64,000 bases of DNA, from contig BCIJ01000045.1 of NCBI GenBank assembly GCA_001599935.1, forward strand, positions 1-64,000, read 5' to 3'. The position numbers and the translations under genes are program-made. The notes beneath the pieces are model-generated. The model ran no database searches, was not told the origin of the DNA, and worked only from the letters and a program-made list of their open reading frames with translations. The stretch is from Holtermannia corniformis (taxonomy: Eukaryota > Basidiomycota > Tremellomycetes > Holtermanniales). Shown in pieces: positions 1 to 11,799 of the stretch (within the stretch, counting starts at the first letter, position 1; every line of letters starts with the position of its first letter).

Positions 1-3000
1 ATCCACAGCCGGGGCTTCCGGTGCAGGCGATGGAACAAGAGGTGCTGGACTGACTGCTGGCGCCGGGACCGGTGTTGCCGCGTGTACGGACGCCTCGGCA
101 GATCGATCACCGTGGAGGAACATTAGTGCGTCTGCTGCGCCTTCATCGTAGTCTACAAATGTCAGCACTAGTAATGTAAGACCACTGCCAACTCACCCTC
201 GTCAATGACTCTAGCCACAGTCGGCTGCGTCCGCTGTGGTGACGCATTCGCAGAAGTGTTTGAGCTCGCCTCTGCCGGCGACGGTTCGGCTGCGCTACCC
301 TCGTCGCCGTCCCTGGCCGACTTGGGCTTTTGCAGGGTGATCTTGAGGCCCGAGCTTGGCTTGTCTTTGGACGGTGGCTTCTTCTCCTTGGACGGTGGCT
401 TCTCCTTCTTCTCCTTGCGGTCAGCAGGCGTCGAGTCCTTCTTGCGCTTGCGCCCGGCTTCGGTTTTGTCTTTGCCACTCGCCGAAGGGGCCGGACTTGA
501 CCGCCGCGCCGCGTCACCAGCGTCACTCCGAGCGATCGAAGGCCGCCTATGACCCGTGCCATTGCCATTCTGCGGTGTCTTGGCTTCATAGCGAAGCTGC
601 TCGTCTCTGACTGGGTCTAGCCTTGAACGCCGCTCATCATCGTGGACCGGTCGCTCGGTGGCGTGGGATGGATGAGGTGAAGGGAAGGGCGCACGACGCG
701 GGTCTGGGTTCGGCGACTCTCGAGGCCGGTCGTAAGGCTGCGGCCTACGCTCAGCCGTTCGCGGGGAAGGGTAGCGAGGGTCGACTGTCGAGGCATGGGC
801 TGTCGATGTAGACTGTGAACGGTCCCTGCCCTGATGCGCGCGTTTCTCCCACTCTGGATCCGTGCCGCGTTCCCTCGAAGACGGGTAAGCCGAGCCAGAA
901 GCGGCCGAGTGGAAGCCATAGGATTGGTATGGCGCGCCTTCAGCGCGGCGCTTGGGCGAACCATGTGGTGAATCGACGCGACGACCGCCATCGTAGCGTT
1001 GCTGCGGTTGGCCATTGTAGGGAGCGTCCCGGGCGTCTCGTGGTGGGTAATCGCGCTTGTCGACTTGGGACTGCGGTGCACGATCGATATCCATGGGCGC
1101 CAACGGGGCGTGTCTCGCCATAGAGCCCCGCGATTCGTCGACGTCATGCAAAGGCGCGGGAGCACCGCCTCTGAACACAGGCGATTGACCACGGGGGTAT
1201 TCGGCGCCAGGAGGGGGTGCAGGCAGGTCCCTGGGCGGTATGGTAGGAGCATCCGGATGAGCAGCGGCAGCCGAGAAACCATAGCCGTGTCCTGGCGGCG
1301 GCGGCGCTTGACCAGCAGGTGGAGCGTGCGAGTTGCCATCGAACTGGTTGGGCGGGCCAGTGTTCGAGTTGTACGCCGTCGGGTGGACATCTTGCGGCGT
1401 CGGCGCAGGCGGTGCCTGTCCGCCGTGCGCCTGTACATTCTTGAGCAAACTGATACGCTGCTTGATGTGGGCGTTGCCTGGGTCGAGCTCGTTTGCGCGC
1501 TGATAAGCGTCGATCGCGTCACTGACTTGGTTGTTGCAGCTTTCGTAGAGCGTGCCGAGGTTGTACCAGACCTCGCTGATGTACGGGTTGAGACGGATCG
1601 CACGCGAGTACGCGTCAAGCGCGTCACGGTACTGGTTGATTTGATAGTACAGCACGCCGATCGAGCACCAGAATGTAGGGTTGCGGCCATCACGGTAGAC
1701 GGCTTGCTGGTAGGCTTCGTACGCCTTGTTGTACTTTTGCCCGGCCATGAACGCGCGGCCGAGAAAGTACCAGCTTTGAGAGTCGGTGCCGTCGGTTTCG
1801 AGCGATTTGGTAAGGTATGCGACCGCTTGATCCTGGTTGGCGAATGGTGCGTTCGACTGGTGGTACAGCCAGCCAAGTTGTTGGAGCACTCTGGCGTGGC
1901 TCGGCTGCTCTGTAAGCACACGCATGTAGGCGTCGCGAGCGGCAGTGTACTGCGCGGTCAGCTCGCTCCATCGCCTGTGGGCGACTCACGTCCTGCTCCA
2001 GCTCGTGAACATGACCGATCTGGAACCAAATGTCCCACGTCGTCAAAGGCGCCGGCGGCGTGTTCAAGATGTATTTGAAACACTGCAATGTCAGATTGCT
2101 CTTAGTGTCCACGAGGTACCCACATCAAGACTGGCACTGTGCTTGTGCTGCTGCTTGTAGATGATGCCCAGTCGAAAGTAGATCTCGTTCGCCTTGTCAA
2201 AGTCTGCCACGTCAGTATCTTGTCGATCGTCGAGCTGATCACTCACTCGGCTCCATCTTCAGCACACTGGAAAACGCCTCCTCGGCGTGCTCAAAGCTGC
2301 CGTAGCGGTCATACAAGATCCCGATCCCGTACCACAACCGAGCGTCCTGTCATGTCAGCGCCTGTAACAACGGACCAAATGCACTCACCCTTGGGTTCGG
2401 GAGGTAATACAGCGCCTGCTGATACGCCGTGTAGGCCTTTTGCAAATCATCCTTCATCAGATAGCAGTGCCCTGCGTCAACCTATCAGATTGTAGCCTTT
2501 GGCAATAATCAAGCACGCACCGAGCGATCCCCAGATGTCGCCGTTATCCTGCTTGATATTCAAAGCGCGCTGATAGTACTCGATCGCCTAGGCCGATCAG
2601 TCCCTGCATCGCTTCAACAGACCCGACATACCTTGTCAAACTGATCCCGGGCGCGCGCGATTCCCGCCGCGGCCGTGAGCGACATCATCGAGTTTGGGTT
2701 GTGGCGCAGGGCATGGTCGAATGCGACGGCGGCGCGGTCTTGGTCTTTGAGCTGTTCCGCGACAGCGCCTGAGACGTGTCAGTTTGGCTGTTCTGACGAT
2801 GCCAAGCAACGGGAGCCATGCGAAACCCGGACAGAGTACACACGAAGCGCAGCAAACAGGCATCGTGCAACAATAAATACGATCATCGTCAGAGGTAGTT
2901 CCTGAGCGATTGTATGGTCGAGCCCGTCCAGAGCCGACAAAGGCGAGAGCCTGTATCGCTATGACGCCACCTCGAATAATCCCATCTTGATGGGCAGACG

Positions 3001-4381
3001 GTGCATAGCTGCAGTGAGACTACCATGCACACGTCTAAGACGCGCTGTACCGCGGCCTCAACAGCGACGAGACATGCTCCAGCGGTCAGCTGAGCTCGCA
3101 TGTCGCTTGCGATCTAGAAAGCCATGTAACTGCACAGCGGCTACAAAGCCTCGGTTCGCCCGACCGCTCCTTGGGTCAGATTCCGTTTCACCACAAAGGC
3201 TACGTCTTGCACTTGGGATCGCTCGCTGGTCTCACACGTGTTGGAGGGACTCGGCGGCGTAAGCCACCAACGATGGGTTATCTATCCGCCTGCGCGCAGA
3301 GGTTGCGGTCCAGCAGTCTGATCTACGCCATCGTTGACCCCGCGCCGCACGCGCCCGTGATGTCCAGGCGCGGTACCTGCAACCTGACAAGCGCATGATG
3401 TAGATAGCTCGTCCCGAACCGCTCGACGCGTGACGCGTCGGCTATCATTGAGCAGAAAATATCTGTCACTGCGGTCGCCGAGGTCACAGCATGGTGCGGA
3501 GACCAGCTCGGAGCCGTCACGATCACGCAAGTCGAGATTGCAGATCCGGGCGAGATCAATGCACCTGCAAAACGACGACAGGAGGTCAGATGGTTCGTGT
3601 CAGTACCGCTCGACGAAGCTAGACGCGTCGTCGGCAGACTGGGCCAGATCTGAACTTGCAATGTGCCGAGATTGCAGCTCGCCGCAGAAACCACCTTGGA
3701 ATCGTCACGACCGCTCAGCCCAGATTGCAGATCCGGGCACCACGGAGAGTACCGAGATCTGTTCTTGCGCACCGACGCGGCTGACGCATGCCGTGCCGAG
3801 CTGCAAGCCGTAAGCCGCAAGCCGCGATGAAAAGCTGCTGCGCAAGTCCTGCGTGGATTTCTACCGATGATGGAATCGGTAGGATCCGCGCGTCCCTGCG
3901 CAGCGTCGCGCTCAGACCGTCTGCCTAGCCTGGTCTCGTTCGCACAGGCTCAAAGGAACCCCTGGCCAAAGTCCCCGGGGGCAGCCTGTTATGATTGACT
4001 GGGCGTCGTCGTCATCGGTGGTGGTAGGTGGATCGATCCCTGCGCGTCGATGCATCGAGTGGCCGAAATGAGGGCCAACGAGATGTCTGTATGTTTGTTT
4101 GCTTGGTTTGTTTGCTTGATGGGATCACTTTGATCGATCACGACCACGACCACGGCCGCGTTGTGTCGTCAGTCGTTCCTTCCCTATCCCATACACTTCC
4201 ATCTCGCCTCCCACGCTCCAGTGACAGGATCAACGGATCCATCCCGAGCTCACTCACCAATCAGCATCCAAGTGTTCTCGTTCGCGCTCGCGAGCTGCAG
4301 CAGCAGGCCATCGAGACGGTCTTTGGGACCGACCTGCTGTGCTTGTGCTGCCCGCGGGTGCGCGTGGTGCGGTGGTGGCAT
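1..4381 (-). CDS. CYC8: General transcriptional corepressor CYC8/SSN6, TPR protein (C-terminus beyond window)
   Basis: TPR subunit of the Tup1-Cyc8 corepressor, which is recruited by DNA-binding repressors in the nucleus. Exon 1 (4381-4258) reads from ATG through a His/Pro-rich start into NENTWMLIG. After a 1489-nt intron, frame and phase are kept into AVAEQLKDQDRAAVAFDHAL (exon 2 from 2768). About ten TPR units follow across small introns between 2631 and 1930, including ALRHNPNSMMSL, DIWGSLGHCYLM and DARLWYGIGILYDRYGSFE. After the last TPR (near 1440) the protein is disordered, rich in Pro, Arg and Ser, with Lys-rich blocks near 350-510. A further intron (about 196-153) leads into an acidic exon that leaves the window. 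The order TPR array plus long disordered tail fits Cyc8. Identity is very likely; the true C-terminus is not visible. Confidence 0.93.
3415..3745. repeat. Degenerate two-copy repeat, about 189-bp period, in CYC8 intron 1
   Basis: Copy 1 begins near 3416 and copy 2 near 3605. Both start with ACCGCTCGACG followed by GACGCGTCG, continue with GTCACGA, and end with the identical 16-mer GATTGCAGATCCGGGC (near 3535 and 3724). A third partial GAGATTGCAG lies near 3668. The copies are strongly diverged between these blocks. No terminal inverted repeats or coding content were seen. Confidence 0.5.
4093..4117. repeat. Tandem 13-bp repeat in CYC8 intron 1
   Basis: The 12-mer GTTTGTTTGCTT occurs at 4093-4104 and again at 4106-4117. 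On the gene strand it reads AAGCAAACAAAC twice. It lies about 140 nt inside the intron from the donor. Function is unknown. Confidence 0.8.
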
Positions 4382-4695
4382 GGTTGATGGCGGTCGTTGA
4401 CGGAAGGAGGGGGAAGCTCAAGCGGGTGGGTGTTTGGCGGCCGTGCCTGAGTAAACGACGACTTTGTATTCTCAACTCGGACTGTCGATTCGAGATGGTG
4501 AACGCAGTCTATCTAGTCGTGCAATCTCATTGTATCCACTTGAATCCATCTACGCAAAGTACCCCGTTGTACCCATCTCGCACCGTCACCACCGTCGAAG
4601 GCTGTCCAACGACAAAAGGGCCGCGTGGCGTCCAGAGTCATCATCCGTTTCCGATCGCGTGTCATCATCCATCGCTGCATTACAACATGGCCGTT

Positions 4696-7600
4696 CTAAC
4701 CGTTCATCTCGCTCACGCACTCCCAGCCCTTGCCCACGCTCTCCTTCCACAGCGTCACCTTGCCGTCCCCGCACGAGACGGCGAGAATGCTGCCGGCGAG
4801 CGACCACGAGACGCGCCAGACGGTATCGGCGAACAAAGGCGAGTCGGATTCGGGTTGCGAGGGGAGCAGCGCGGTTGAAGACCAGGCGGCGGTCGGGGAG
4901 GATCGGTAGTGGATCAGCACCGTCTTGTCCTGCGCACATCAGCACTCGTCAAGGTACCGTGACCCAACCCACCTGCGAGGCCGTCGCGATATACTCGCCC
5001 GGCATGCCGATGTTCGGAGCCCAGGCGACATCCCGCACCCAGTCGGTATGGCCACCGAGCGTCTCGCGCTCACTCCACGTCTTGCTCTCCTCGTCGTAAC
5101 CCCAGATGCGCGTAATGTTATCCGAACCTCCCGATGCGAACCGCTTGGTCAGTGGCACGGGCGCGTTCGGGTGCTTTTGTATGCTTGCAAACGGTGGCAG
5201 CGCGGGAGCCCAGCTGACCGCGTTGGCAGAGATGGCGTGCGCGGGAAAGATGGAAGCGTCATACGAGCCGTCGTCTGATGCAATGTCAGTCAATGTCGGA
5301 AATTAGGGTTGCTGCCATCGATGAGATGCAAGCTGCTCGAGAAAGCCGCCCGGTCTGCGCAACGGGTTGCGTGAGTAGACATCCTTCAAACACGAGCAGC
5401 TCGTCACATTAGCAAAAACAGCACTGGATATGAGCAGTCGCCACGCCAGGGGAACTCTGAATTCTATCACGACGAGGAAGTATTTAAACGTCCCAGGGCT
5501 GTCTCGATACGCTCGTAGCGCCCCCTTCCCAGCCAATGACCGCAGCGACATCTGCTAAACGGAGTGACGGGTGTGGGGGCGTCATCAAGCAATCATCAGA
5601 ACAGCTCATCGTCCGAAACACGAGCAGCGCACTGGATTCCTAACACCAGCCCTGCCGCCGCTGCTGATTAGGCAGATCAAACAGGCGCTCGCGCAAAGGC
5701 TGAAAGCTCATTGGACACCTCGAAGCTCACCAGATCGAACCGACCGGTTCCCAGGTGTTGAGCCGCAGCGTCCCAGCGATCTGTATCTCGGTGACTGGTT
5801 CACGGGCTGTAGCTAACCGTCCCGCCGCGGGATGTACGTTGCTGACGCGTCCAAGTTGCACAGCGATTCTAGCCCCTGCTTACATTGGTGATGGCAAATC
5901 ACCTACGTGATCGGTCCTGAAATTGACACGCAGGGCTGCGACGTCTCGGTCGACGAGTTGGGATCAGCTGACAGCTGGTGTGCAAGCTCGTAACACGAGG
6001 TCGCGGCGAAATGCGTCACAACATGCCTAGTCTCATCAGCTCAATGGAACGCAAAGCGGGACAAGTCGAGCAACGACTCGCCACTATCGTGGCCACAAGA
6101 GCTGAAAAGTCCTTACAAGAAGAGGCCACGCTGAGCAGACCAGCGCGAGATGCGTGACCAACACCCACGAGCAGCCTGACGGCTGTGTGACTGGTCCGCA
6201 TCTCGCCATCGTAGTCCATACAGCACTGCATAGCTGTGTAGGCTGAGAACAACGCAGGCGCGTCTGATCTGGCAAGTGTATGGATTCATCATAGACAATG
6301 CGGCAGGTGAAAGCACGACCACATCAACGAAGCACATCGAAAACACTCCCTTCAGCTGAATAGCTCTGCGAGTGTTTCTGTTTGTGCAGCAGTCTAGCCA
6401 CGCTATAGCTGCAGACTGGGATGAACGACCGCAACCAACGCAACTTGCTCCATGCCGCTGAACATTCTAGCATCAAGGAGCGAATTGTCGGAACTTATCG
6501 AGGTTATAGGGCAATCGTAGCAATGGCAGGCCAGTGTTGTTCCGCCGGCACATCGCCACGTAACGACACGGCACTCTACAGCATGACGCTGTAGCAGACG
6601 AGGCGAGCCATGGCGATATAGAAGTCCGCGATCACAGCAACCGCTTACTGCAGCACAAACGCACGTCAAGTTGAGCGGTTGGAAGGCGTGATGATCCCAC
6701 CGTGTTGGCGCAGTCGATACTGTTGACTGCAGCATCCAGGCATGGCGCATCACCCCAGCTCATAGAGTAGCTCGCAAACCGGTGATCCGTGATGCCACCC
6801 GCCTGACATTTTGACCCTGACACGAACACGAGTGTTGATTTCAACATGATCCTCACGGATCAGAGGGTGCGCTCCGGTCCATACTGTGCGGTTGTACCGG
6901 CTGCGGTCATGGTTTTGCACAGAGCGAAACTGCCGGCGCAACCATGGGACAAACGCAGCCGCGGGCTTCACATCTCGCTCGAGTCTCGATGTCGGGTTTT
7001 CAAGACGGACGGCGTGGCTCACAATCAACCCAGACTCGGACACTTTCCAGACCTAGACACTTCCTAAACGAGACCCGATCAACGTAGACTCCGGTTGACG
7101 GTCCGCGCAGTGCCCAGAGCGACCGCCAGGCTTGTAGTAGCCGCAGGACGGCTGCCAAACTTTAGCAGGCACTCTGAACACGCTCAAGCGACCGGCAGCA
7201 CGGCGTTGGCTAAACTCGACTCGACGTTGCTATCCCTCATAGCTAGTGTAGGTTTGCGTTGTTGCGCGCGTCGAGTCGCGCCACTATTCGCAGACGACAC
7301 GCACAGACACCAAGATGATATGACGACCAAATCGTCATGCTCTGATCGAACACAACCTTGATCGGCTGGCTACATCTGCCGCCGGCTGTGCGCGCGTCGT
7401 CTTGACAAGTAGCTTGATTCTCGTTTTCATCCTTGTCCATGCCGTATCCCAACCATGCCAGATCAGAGCGGACGAGGACTGACCTTTGAAGCTCAGAACA
7501 GAGACTTTGCCGTCTGAACTGGCACAAGCAAGGATCGGGCCGAGCTCGTATGGAGCCCAGGCGATCGAGTTGACTGGTGTGGTGTCAGCGTGTGTCCGAG

Positions 7601-8193
7601 CTAGAATCAGGTCCTTCTCTTCCCCCCATAACCTCGCTCATCCGACGTTCAACCCGACTGACCACTAGCGGAATGGAGCGAATGCTCCTTGATCCTCTCC
7701 CAGCCATCCTGGACCTCTCCGCCGCCAGCGCCGACGGCACCCAGGCCGGCGCCCTTGCCGACTTCTTTCCAGATGAAGACGCGTCCGTCGTACGAGCACG
7801 AGGCGAGGATGGAGCCAAACGAAGGATGGGCCCAAGACAGTTGCCATACTGCGGAAGAGTGGCTGAGCGGTGAGGGTGAGCGAACTGGCGAGCTAATCCG
7901 ACATTGGGACAAGACGGCAGACTGACCCTCTGAGGATGACGGGCTCGCCTTTAGCTTGACCCTTGACGACGTTGAAGATGCGGATCGTCTTGTCTGAAGA
8001 GCACGTCGCGAGGCGTTTGGCGTAGTAGTCTAGCTGGGCGTCGTGCTGCGCTGTGTGAGCGCTGAGCGCCGGCTGCGTGCGCGACTGACGATCATGTCCT
8101 CGTGTTGGGTCTCGACGGGCGCCGCTGGCCCTGGCTCTGCTTTCGACTGGTGCGTGTGAGCGTGAGGGTGAGGATTGCGCTTGTACATACCAT
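4696..8193 (-). CDS. SEC13: SEC13, WD40 subunit of COPII coat and nuclear pore
   Basis: Beta-propeller protein that pairs with Sec31 in COPII cages and with Nup145C/Nup84 in the nuclear pore. Exon 1 is only the ATG (8193-8191), followed by the donor GTATGT. The next exons read [19 protein letters not shown], then [39 protein letters not shown] and [21 protein letters not shown] 2209-nt intron then precedes [20 protein letters not shown], the Sec13 continuation, followed by [38 protein letters not shown] and the last blade [14 protein letters not shown]. The stop is TAG at 4698-4696. All six blades expected of Sec13 are present and every junction keeps phase. Identity is very secure. Confidence 0.94.
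5275..7483 (-). other. Giant intron of SEC13 (2209 nt)
   Basis: It splits SEC13 between VSVLSFK and DDGSYD. The donor on the minus strand is GGTCAGTCC and the acceptor is TTGACTGACATTGCATCAG, with a CTGAC branch site. The phase is 1 (G|AC, Asp). The interior shows no recognisable protein on either strand. AAACACGAGCAGC occurs near 5388 and, after one mismatch-free block, again near 5618, each near GCACTGGAT, which hints at another decayed repeat. Confidence 0.87.
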
Positions 8194-8404
8194 GGTGAGC
8201 TGGTGGTGGTGCTGCAGTCCAGTCCAGGCAGTGCTGACGCTGTGGACACGCACCAAGCGGGGAACAGGCCAGGGGGGTTAACGCCACTCACCCGCCATCG
8301 GCGTTATCGGCGATACCGCGCAGTAAACCCCATCCTACTGGAATCTGATCCCGTCGCCACCCGCACAAACAACCAGCACCAGCAGCAGCACCACCAGTAT
8401 CACC
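8194..8404. promoter_or_regulatory. Divergent promoter region SEC13 / RBM18-like
   Basis: These 211 bp separate the start codons of two outward-facing genes. A CAG/CAC-rich stretch (near 8373-8404) precedes the RBM18-like ATG. No clear TATA box was seen. Confidence 0.6.
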
Positions 8405-9405
8405 ATGGCATCACCCGGCCCAGGACCAAGCAGCTCATCAGCATCAGCTCCATCCTCAGCACCCACAGCATCCTCGTCAGCAGCTCAAAAGCCAGACAGG
8501 CTGTACATTGGCAACCTCGCGTCCAATGTCGACGAGTGAGTATCCAACCCTCCCCTCCATCCGTCTTACCTCCATCCCGCCTACACGACACCCGCAGCCG
8601 CACAGCTGACGCCGCCAGACACACGCTGATCCAGATCTTTTCGAAATTCGGGCAAATCGTCAAACTCGACTTCATGTTCCACAAGACGGGCCCTTTGAAG
8701 GGGAAACCGCGCGGGTTCGCTTTCATCGAATACAAGAGTAAAGATGTGCGCTTTGGTATCCCGCTTGGACACGGACCGCGGCTGACGTTTGGCGGCCACT
8801 TTTTGTGTATTCCCTCTATCGCCGCAAGGACGCGCTCAAAGCTCTGATCAAACTGCATGATCGCCCGTTGAGGGGCAGAAAGCTCATGGTCACGTATGCC
8901 AACGCGGTGCGCTGGGTTACGCCTCGGCTGGAGTACGGCTGATGCATCCATCGGTAGGCCCCACCGATGGATTATGGCCCGTCGAGACCGTACCGGCCGC
9001 GAGAACCGGTCAAGACGACGACGCTCAGTCTGCTCAAGAACCAGCAGAAACGCAGTGGGCCGAAAACGCATGTTCCACCTCTCAATCAACCAGGCTGTGC
9101 TGACGCCCACGCGTGACTATAGGCCAGAACAGCAAATCGCAGCCATGGAAGCCAAACTCGCCGCCATGGCCAAGGCGAGACCGCCAGGCTCACCCGCGCC
9201 AATCCTACAGCCCGAGTCGGGCTCGGGCGCGAATTCCGATGCTGGCGACGGCGGCGAGGAGAGGATTGGGGATGATGAAGTACAGCACGCGGCTGCAGCG
9301 CTCGAGCGGGAGATTGGACAGCTCGCGGCCGGTTCCGAACGAAAAGAGGACAAGGTGGTCAAGGTCGAAGTCGCGGGCTTGCCGAAGAAACCGTCTTTTC
9401 TGTGA
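8405..9405 (+). CDS. RBM18-like single-RRM RNA-binding protein
   Basis: The ATG follows CACC and opens a Ser/Ala/Pro-rich leader. One RRM follows: RNP2 is RLYIGNLASNVDE, then an intron (about 8535-8618) leads to HTLIQIFSKFGQIVKLDF, and RNP1 is KGKPRGFAFIEYKSKD. After a second intron (8757-8840, both ends supported by phase) comes DALKALIKLHDRPLRGRKLM. A spacer of aligned exons leads to a coiled C-terminal segment starting QQIAAMEAKLAAMAKAR and a charged tail ending KKPSFL. The layout (one RRM with FHK.G.LKGKPRG, then a C-terminal EAKLAAM helix) matches RBM18 relatives. One junction near 9088-9125 is unresolved: the simplest solution that keeps frame uses a GC donor. Role beyond RNA binding is unknown. 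Confidence 0.75.
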
Positions 9406-9795
9406 TGCAAGCTATTGGTAATGACTGCTGTCGCTGAGACACATTGCGCGTTCACGGACGGTACCGTTGCGACGATGCGCATAAGGCCCGGTCGTGCCCT
9501 CTGTCAACTGGTAGCCGGCAGCTTCACTGGTACAGCCATGCTCGTCCCGCCCAGGGGTATTGACAGCGTATTAACTCGAGTGGAATTGCGCATGCGCCGC
9601 GACCAGGCAGCTGGCGATAGCTCTGCGAGATCCGACCGTTACCCGGGCGGTGTGCTTGCAGTCGTGCTTCGACAGTTGAAATCCAGCATCTCATCGGTTC
9701 GCGAATCCATACATCAACAGCTCGTGACAACCACATGGACAATCAGAATCATACAACACATGCCTCCACGTTCCTTCAAAACCCAAAAACGACGT
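9406..9795. other. Convergent intergenic region
   Basis: It lies between the stop of the RBM18-like gene (+) and the stop of the C2HC gene (-). No ORF with coding character, repeat or RNA gene was recognised. Confidence 0.5.
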
Positions 9796-11799
9796 CTAGA
9801 CGTCAACGAGCAATCGCTCAAGCCCTCGCGCGATCTGCTCCTCGACCGTTTCCATATCCTTGTTCTGCTCGACCGCAGCCTTGGGCTTGGGCTCGAGCAC
9901 GTCGGTCACCACGAGGGTGCTGTCAGACGTTGGTGCCGAGCTGAGCACAGGTGCTGGCGCTGTCGTAATTGGCGTGCGTCGTGGGACGAGATGCGGCGGG
10001 GGCGCAGGCTTCGGGTTGCTATTTTGTTCTGCAAGGGTTACGCAGCGCGATTCATGCTGTGTTGGGTGTCAGCTCGGGTTGTGCATGTGAAAATCGCGTC
10101 GTTGTAGCAGCACGCTCTCGTTCGCAATGTGAGCTGAAGACTTTGCCGGTCGCGCTAACCGAGCTAGAACACTGCTTGTCACGCATAGGATCAACGGACC
10201 TGATCGCACTGGAGCAAAGGCGCGACGACTGGCCGTATGCGCACCAGCTTACGTTCCGTTGTCGACAGCAGGCCGACTTGTCAAGACAGGCCATGGCGTG
10301 CAACGGCACCAGCATTGTGCATAACCTATGCTCCTGGTCGAGATATGCGACATCCGCAACCGCGGCGAGGCTCTAGTGCTGGTGTTCCGTTCCTCAGACG
10401 AGTCCAGAACGATATGGTCCAGCCCGACGTTGCTACTACCGCACGCCGTGATCCTACATGTGCTCGTCATCATCAACCAGGATGTCCTACAATCTCAGCA
10501 GGTGATCGATTGCTAATCTGTACAAGCCATGTCGACGCTACATCCGCGGAAGCGTCGCAGCTCATCGTACTGTACCACAGCCGAGCGATAGGGGCTGTGC
10601 ACATCTTGCATCGCGAATGAGTGCTCGTCTAGCTTCGTACCTCGAGAGCGCTGATCGGCTCCTGGGTTATACAAGCTAGGACGCGCAGCACTTATTCGCG
10701 ACCGGCAAGCTGACTCGGTTCGGGTGGGATATCTTTGATGCTGATTCAGTTTGCACGCCTGCGACCGCTTCGCCAGACTGAAGAAGCTGATCACTGACGT
10801 GTAGTGCGCTCCGGCGCAGCGATATCGGCAACAGCTACCCGACGTGAACCACCTCACTGCTCCACCACGTACACGAGCGAAGACATCCCGAGTCGCCCTC
10901 CTCACACGGCCGAGGGCACTCGTGTCACTGGCTGGATCAGATCAAGCCATCACGGTGTATACCAATCCAGCCTAGCGCGATCAATCCTGAGGATCCCCCA
11001 TCGCCACACTGAGCCCGGACCGACCTCGACTCATGCGGATCGATAGTGCATCAGGACGTCGAAGAGCCTGTAGGATGGAAAAGAGGACTGCTCGAGCCCA
11101 AGCGCTTCCGCGGCAGCACGCCGCGAGAACTCCAACAGGCGAGCAGAGATTTGCACGACTGGACTGAATCGGGTCGTGAGTGACCGCTAGTGAGCTGTGC
11201 AGCAGCGGCGAGAGGTTCGGGCTGATCGAGATCGGACCACTTGAGGGATCCGAGCTCAGACTGGCCGACGGTTGTCGCGTCTGCGGACTGCGACTGCACG
11301 CTTGCCGGCGCCAGCGAGTGAGAGCGCAGACGTGTGTGATCTGCAGCATCGCCAACGAAGCCGTATCGTACCAGACCGAACGAGGGTAGGTGAGCCTGCG
11401 CATCAGGATCTGGTTGAACTGAGCAGACTCTGCTAGTGTAGACAAGGTCACATGCGTAGTGCTGCGACCCGACGTGGAGGCTAGCCCAAGAATCTCCAAC
11501 AAGAACGAGCCAGCTAGCAGACCATCGACGTACGGCTTGAAACCCCTGCCAGTCAGCGACGGTCGCTTGGCAGATCCGACACTGATGTCCCAGATCGAGA
11601 ATCTCGAGGAACGCGTGGTTTGCGGGCGTCGAGCAATGCTGGTTGCGTCAGCGTCGCGATTCATCTCTGAACATCGAGGGCACACCTTCAGAACGGCTGC
11701 CAAGTCTTTGAGATGCATCTTACAGATTGGGCACTGGAACGTGCTGTATGCCGTTTTATCGTTTGTCCAGTCAGTGGGTGCAAGTGCGGGCGCCATCAT
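9796..11799 (-). CDS. Small C2HC zinc-finger protein (about 124 aa), split by a giant intron
   Basis: Exon 1 (11799-11686) encodes 38 residues ending QCPICKMHLKDLAAVLK. Exon 2 (10056-9796) starts HESRCVTLAEQNS and ends EEQIARGLERLLVDV before TAG. Joined in phase 0 they create C-x2-C-x12-H-x3-C (Cys23, Cys26, His39, Cys43). This spacing is close to that of RAD18-type UBZ4 fingers, which bind ubiquitin. The rest is Pro/Thr-rich with a C-terminal amphipathic helix. The protein is not recognised beyond the finger; ubiquitin binding is a hypothesis. The ORF reads on past the donor for 272 codons in total, but that extension lacks the His/Cys pair and is low-complexity. Confidence 0.6.
10057..11685 (-). 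other. Giant intron of the C2HC gene (1629 nt)
   Basis: The donor on the minus strand is AAGGTGTGC and the acceptor is GAGCTGACACCCAACACAG. The phase is 0. It separates the two Cys ligands of the finger from the His/Cys ligands. No gene or mobile-element signature was seen inside. Confidence 0.7.

Larger units (their letters stand above)
2769..4257 (-). other. Giant intron 1 of CYC8 (1489 nt)
   Basis: The intron separates the exon ending NENTWMLI-G from the exon starting AVAEQL. The donor on the minus strand is GGTGAGTGAG and the acceptor is CTGACACGTCTCAG, with a CTGAC branch site as in the small introns. The phase is 1 (G|GC, Gly). Several short ORFs on both strands lack recognisable domains. 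A degenerate duplicated block (3415-3745) and a short tandem repeat (4093-4117) lie inside. Confidence 0.85.

Noticed and set aside
999..2078. 359-codon plus-strand ORF
   Set aside because: It is antisense to the TPR exons of CYC8, is Arg/Val-rich and has no domain; it is a shadow of a GC-rich coding strand.
3323..3820. 165-codon minus-strand ORF inside the CYC8 intron
   Set aside because: It has no conserved motif, and its codon choice lacks the G/C third-position bias of the genes here.
10981..11799. 272-codon minus-strand ORF read through
   Set aside because: Only its first 38 codons look coding. The splice to HESRC completes a zinc finger, and the remainder is compositionally random.
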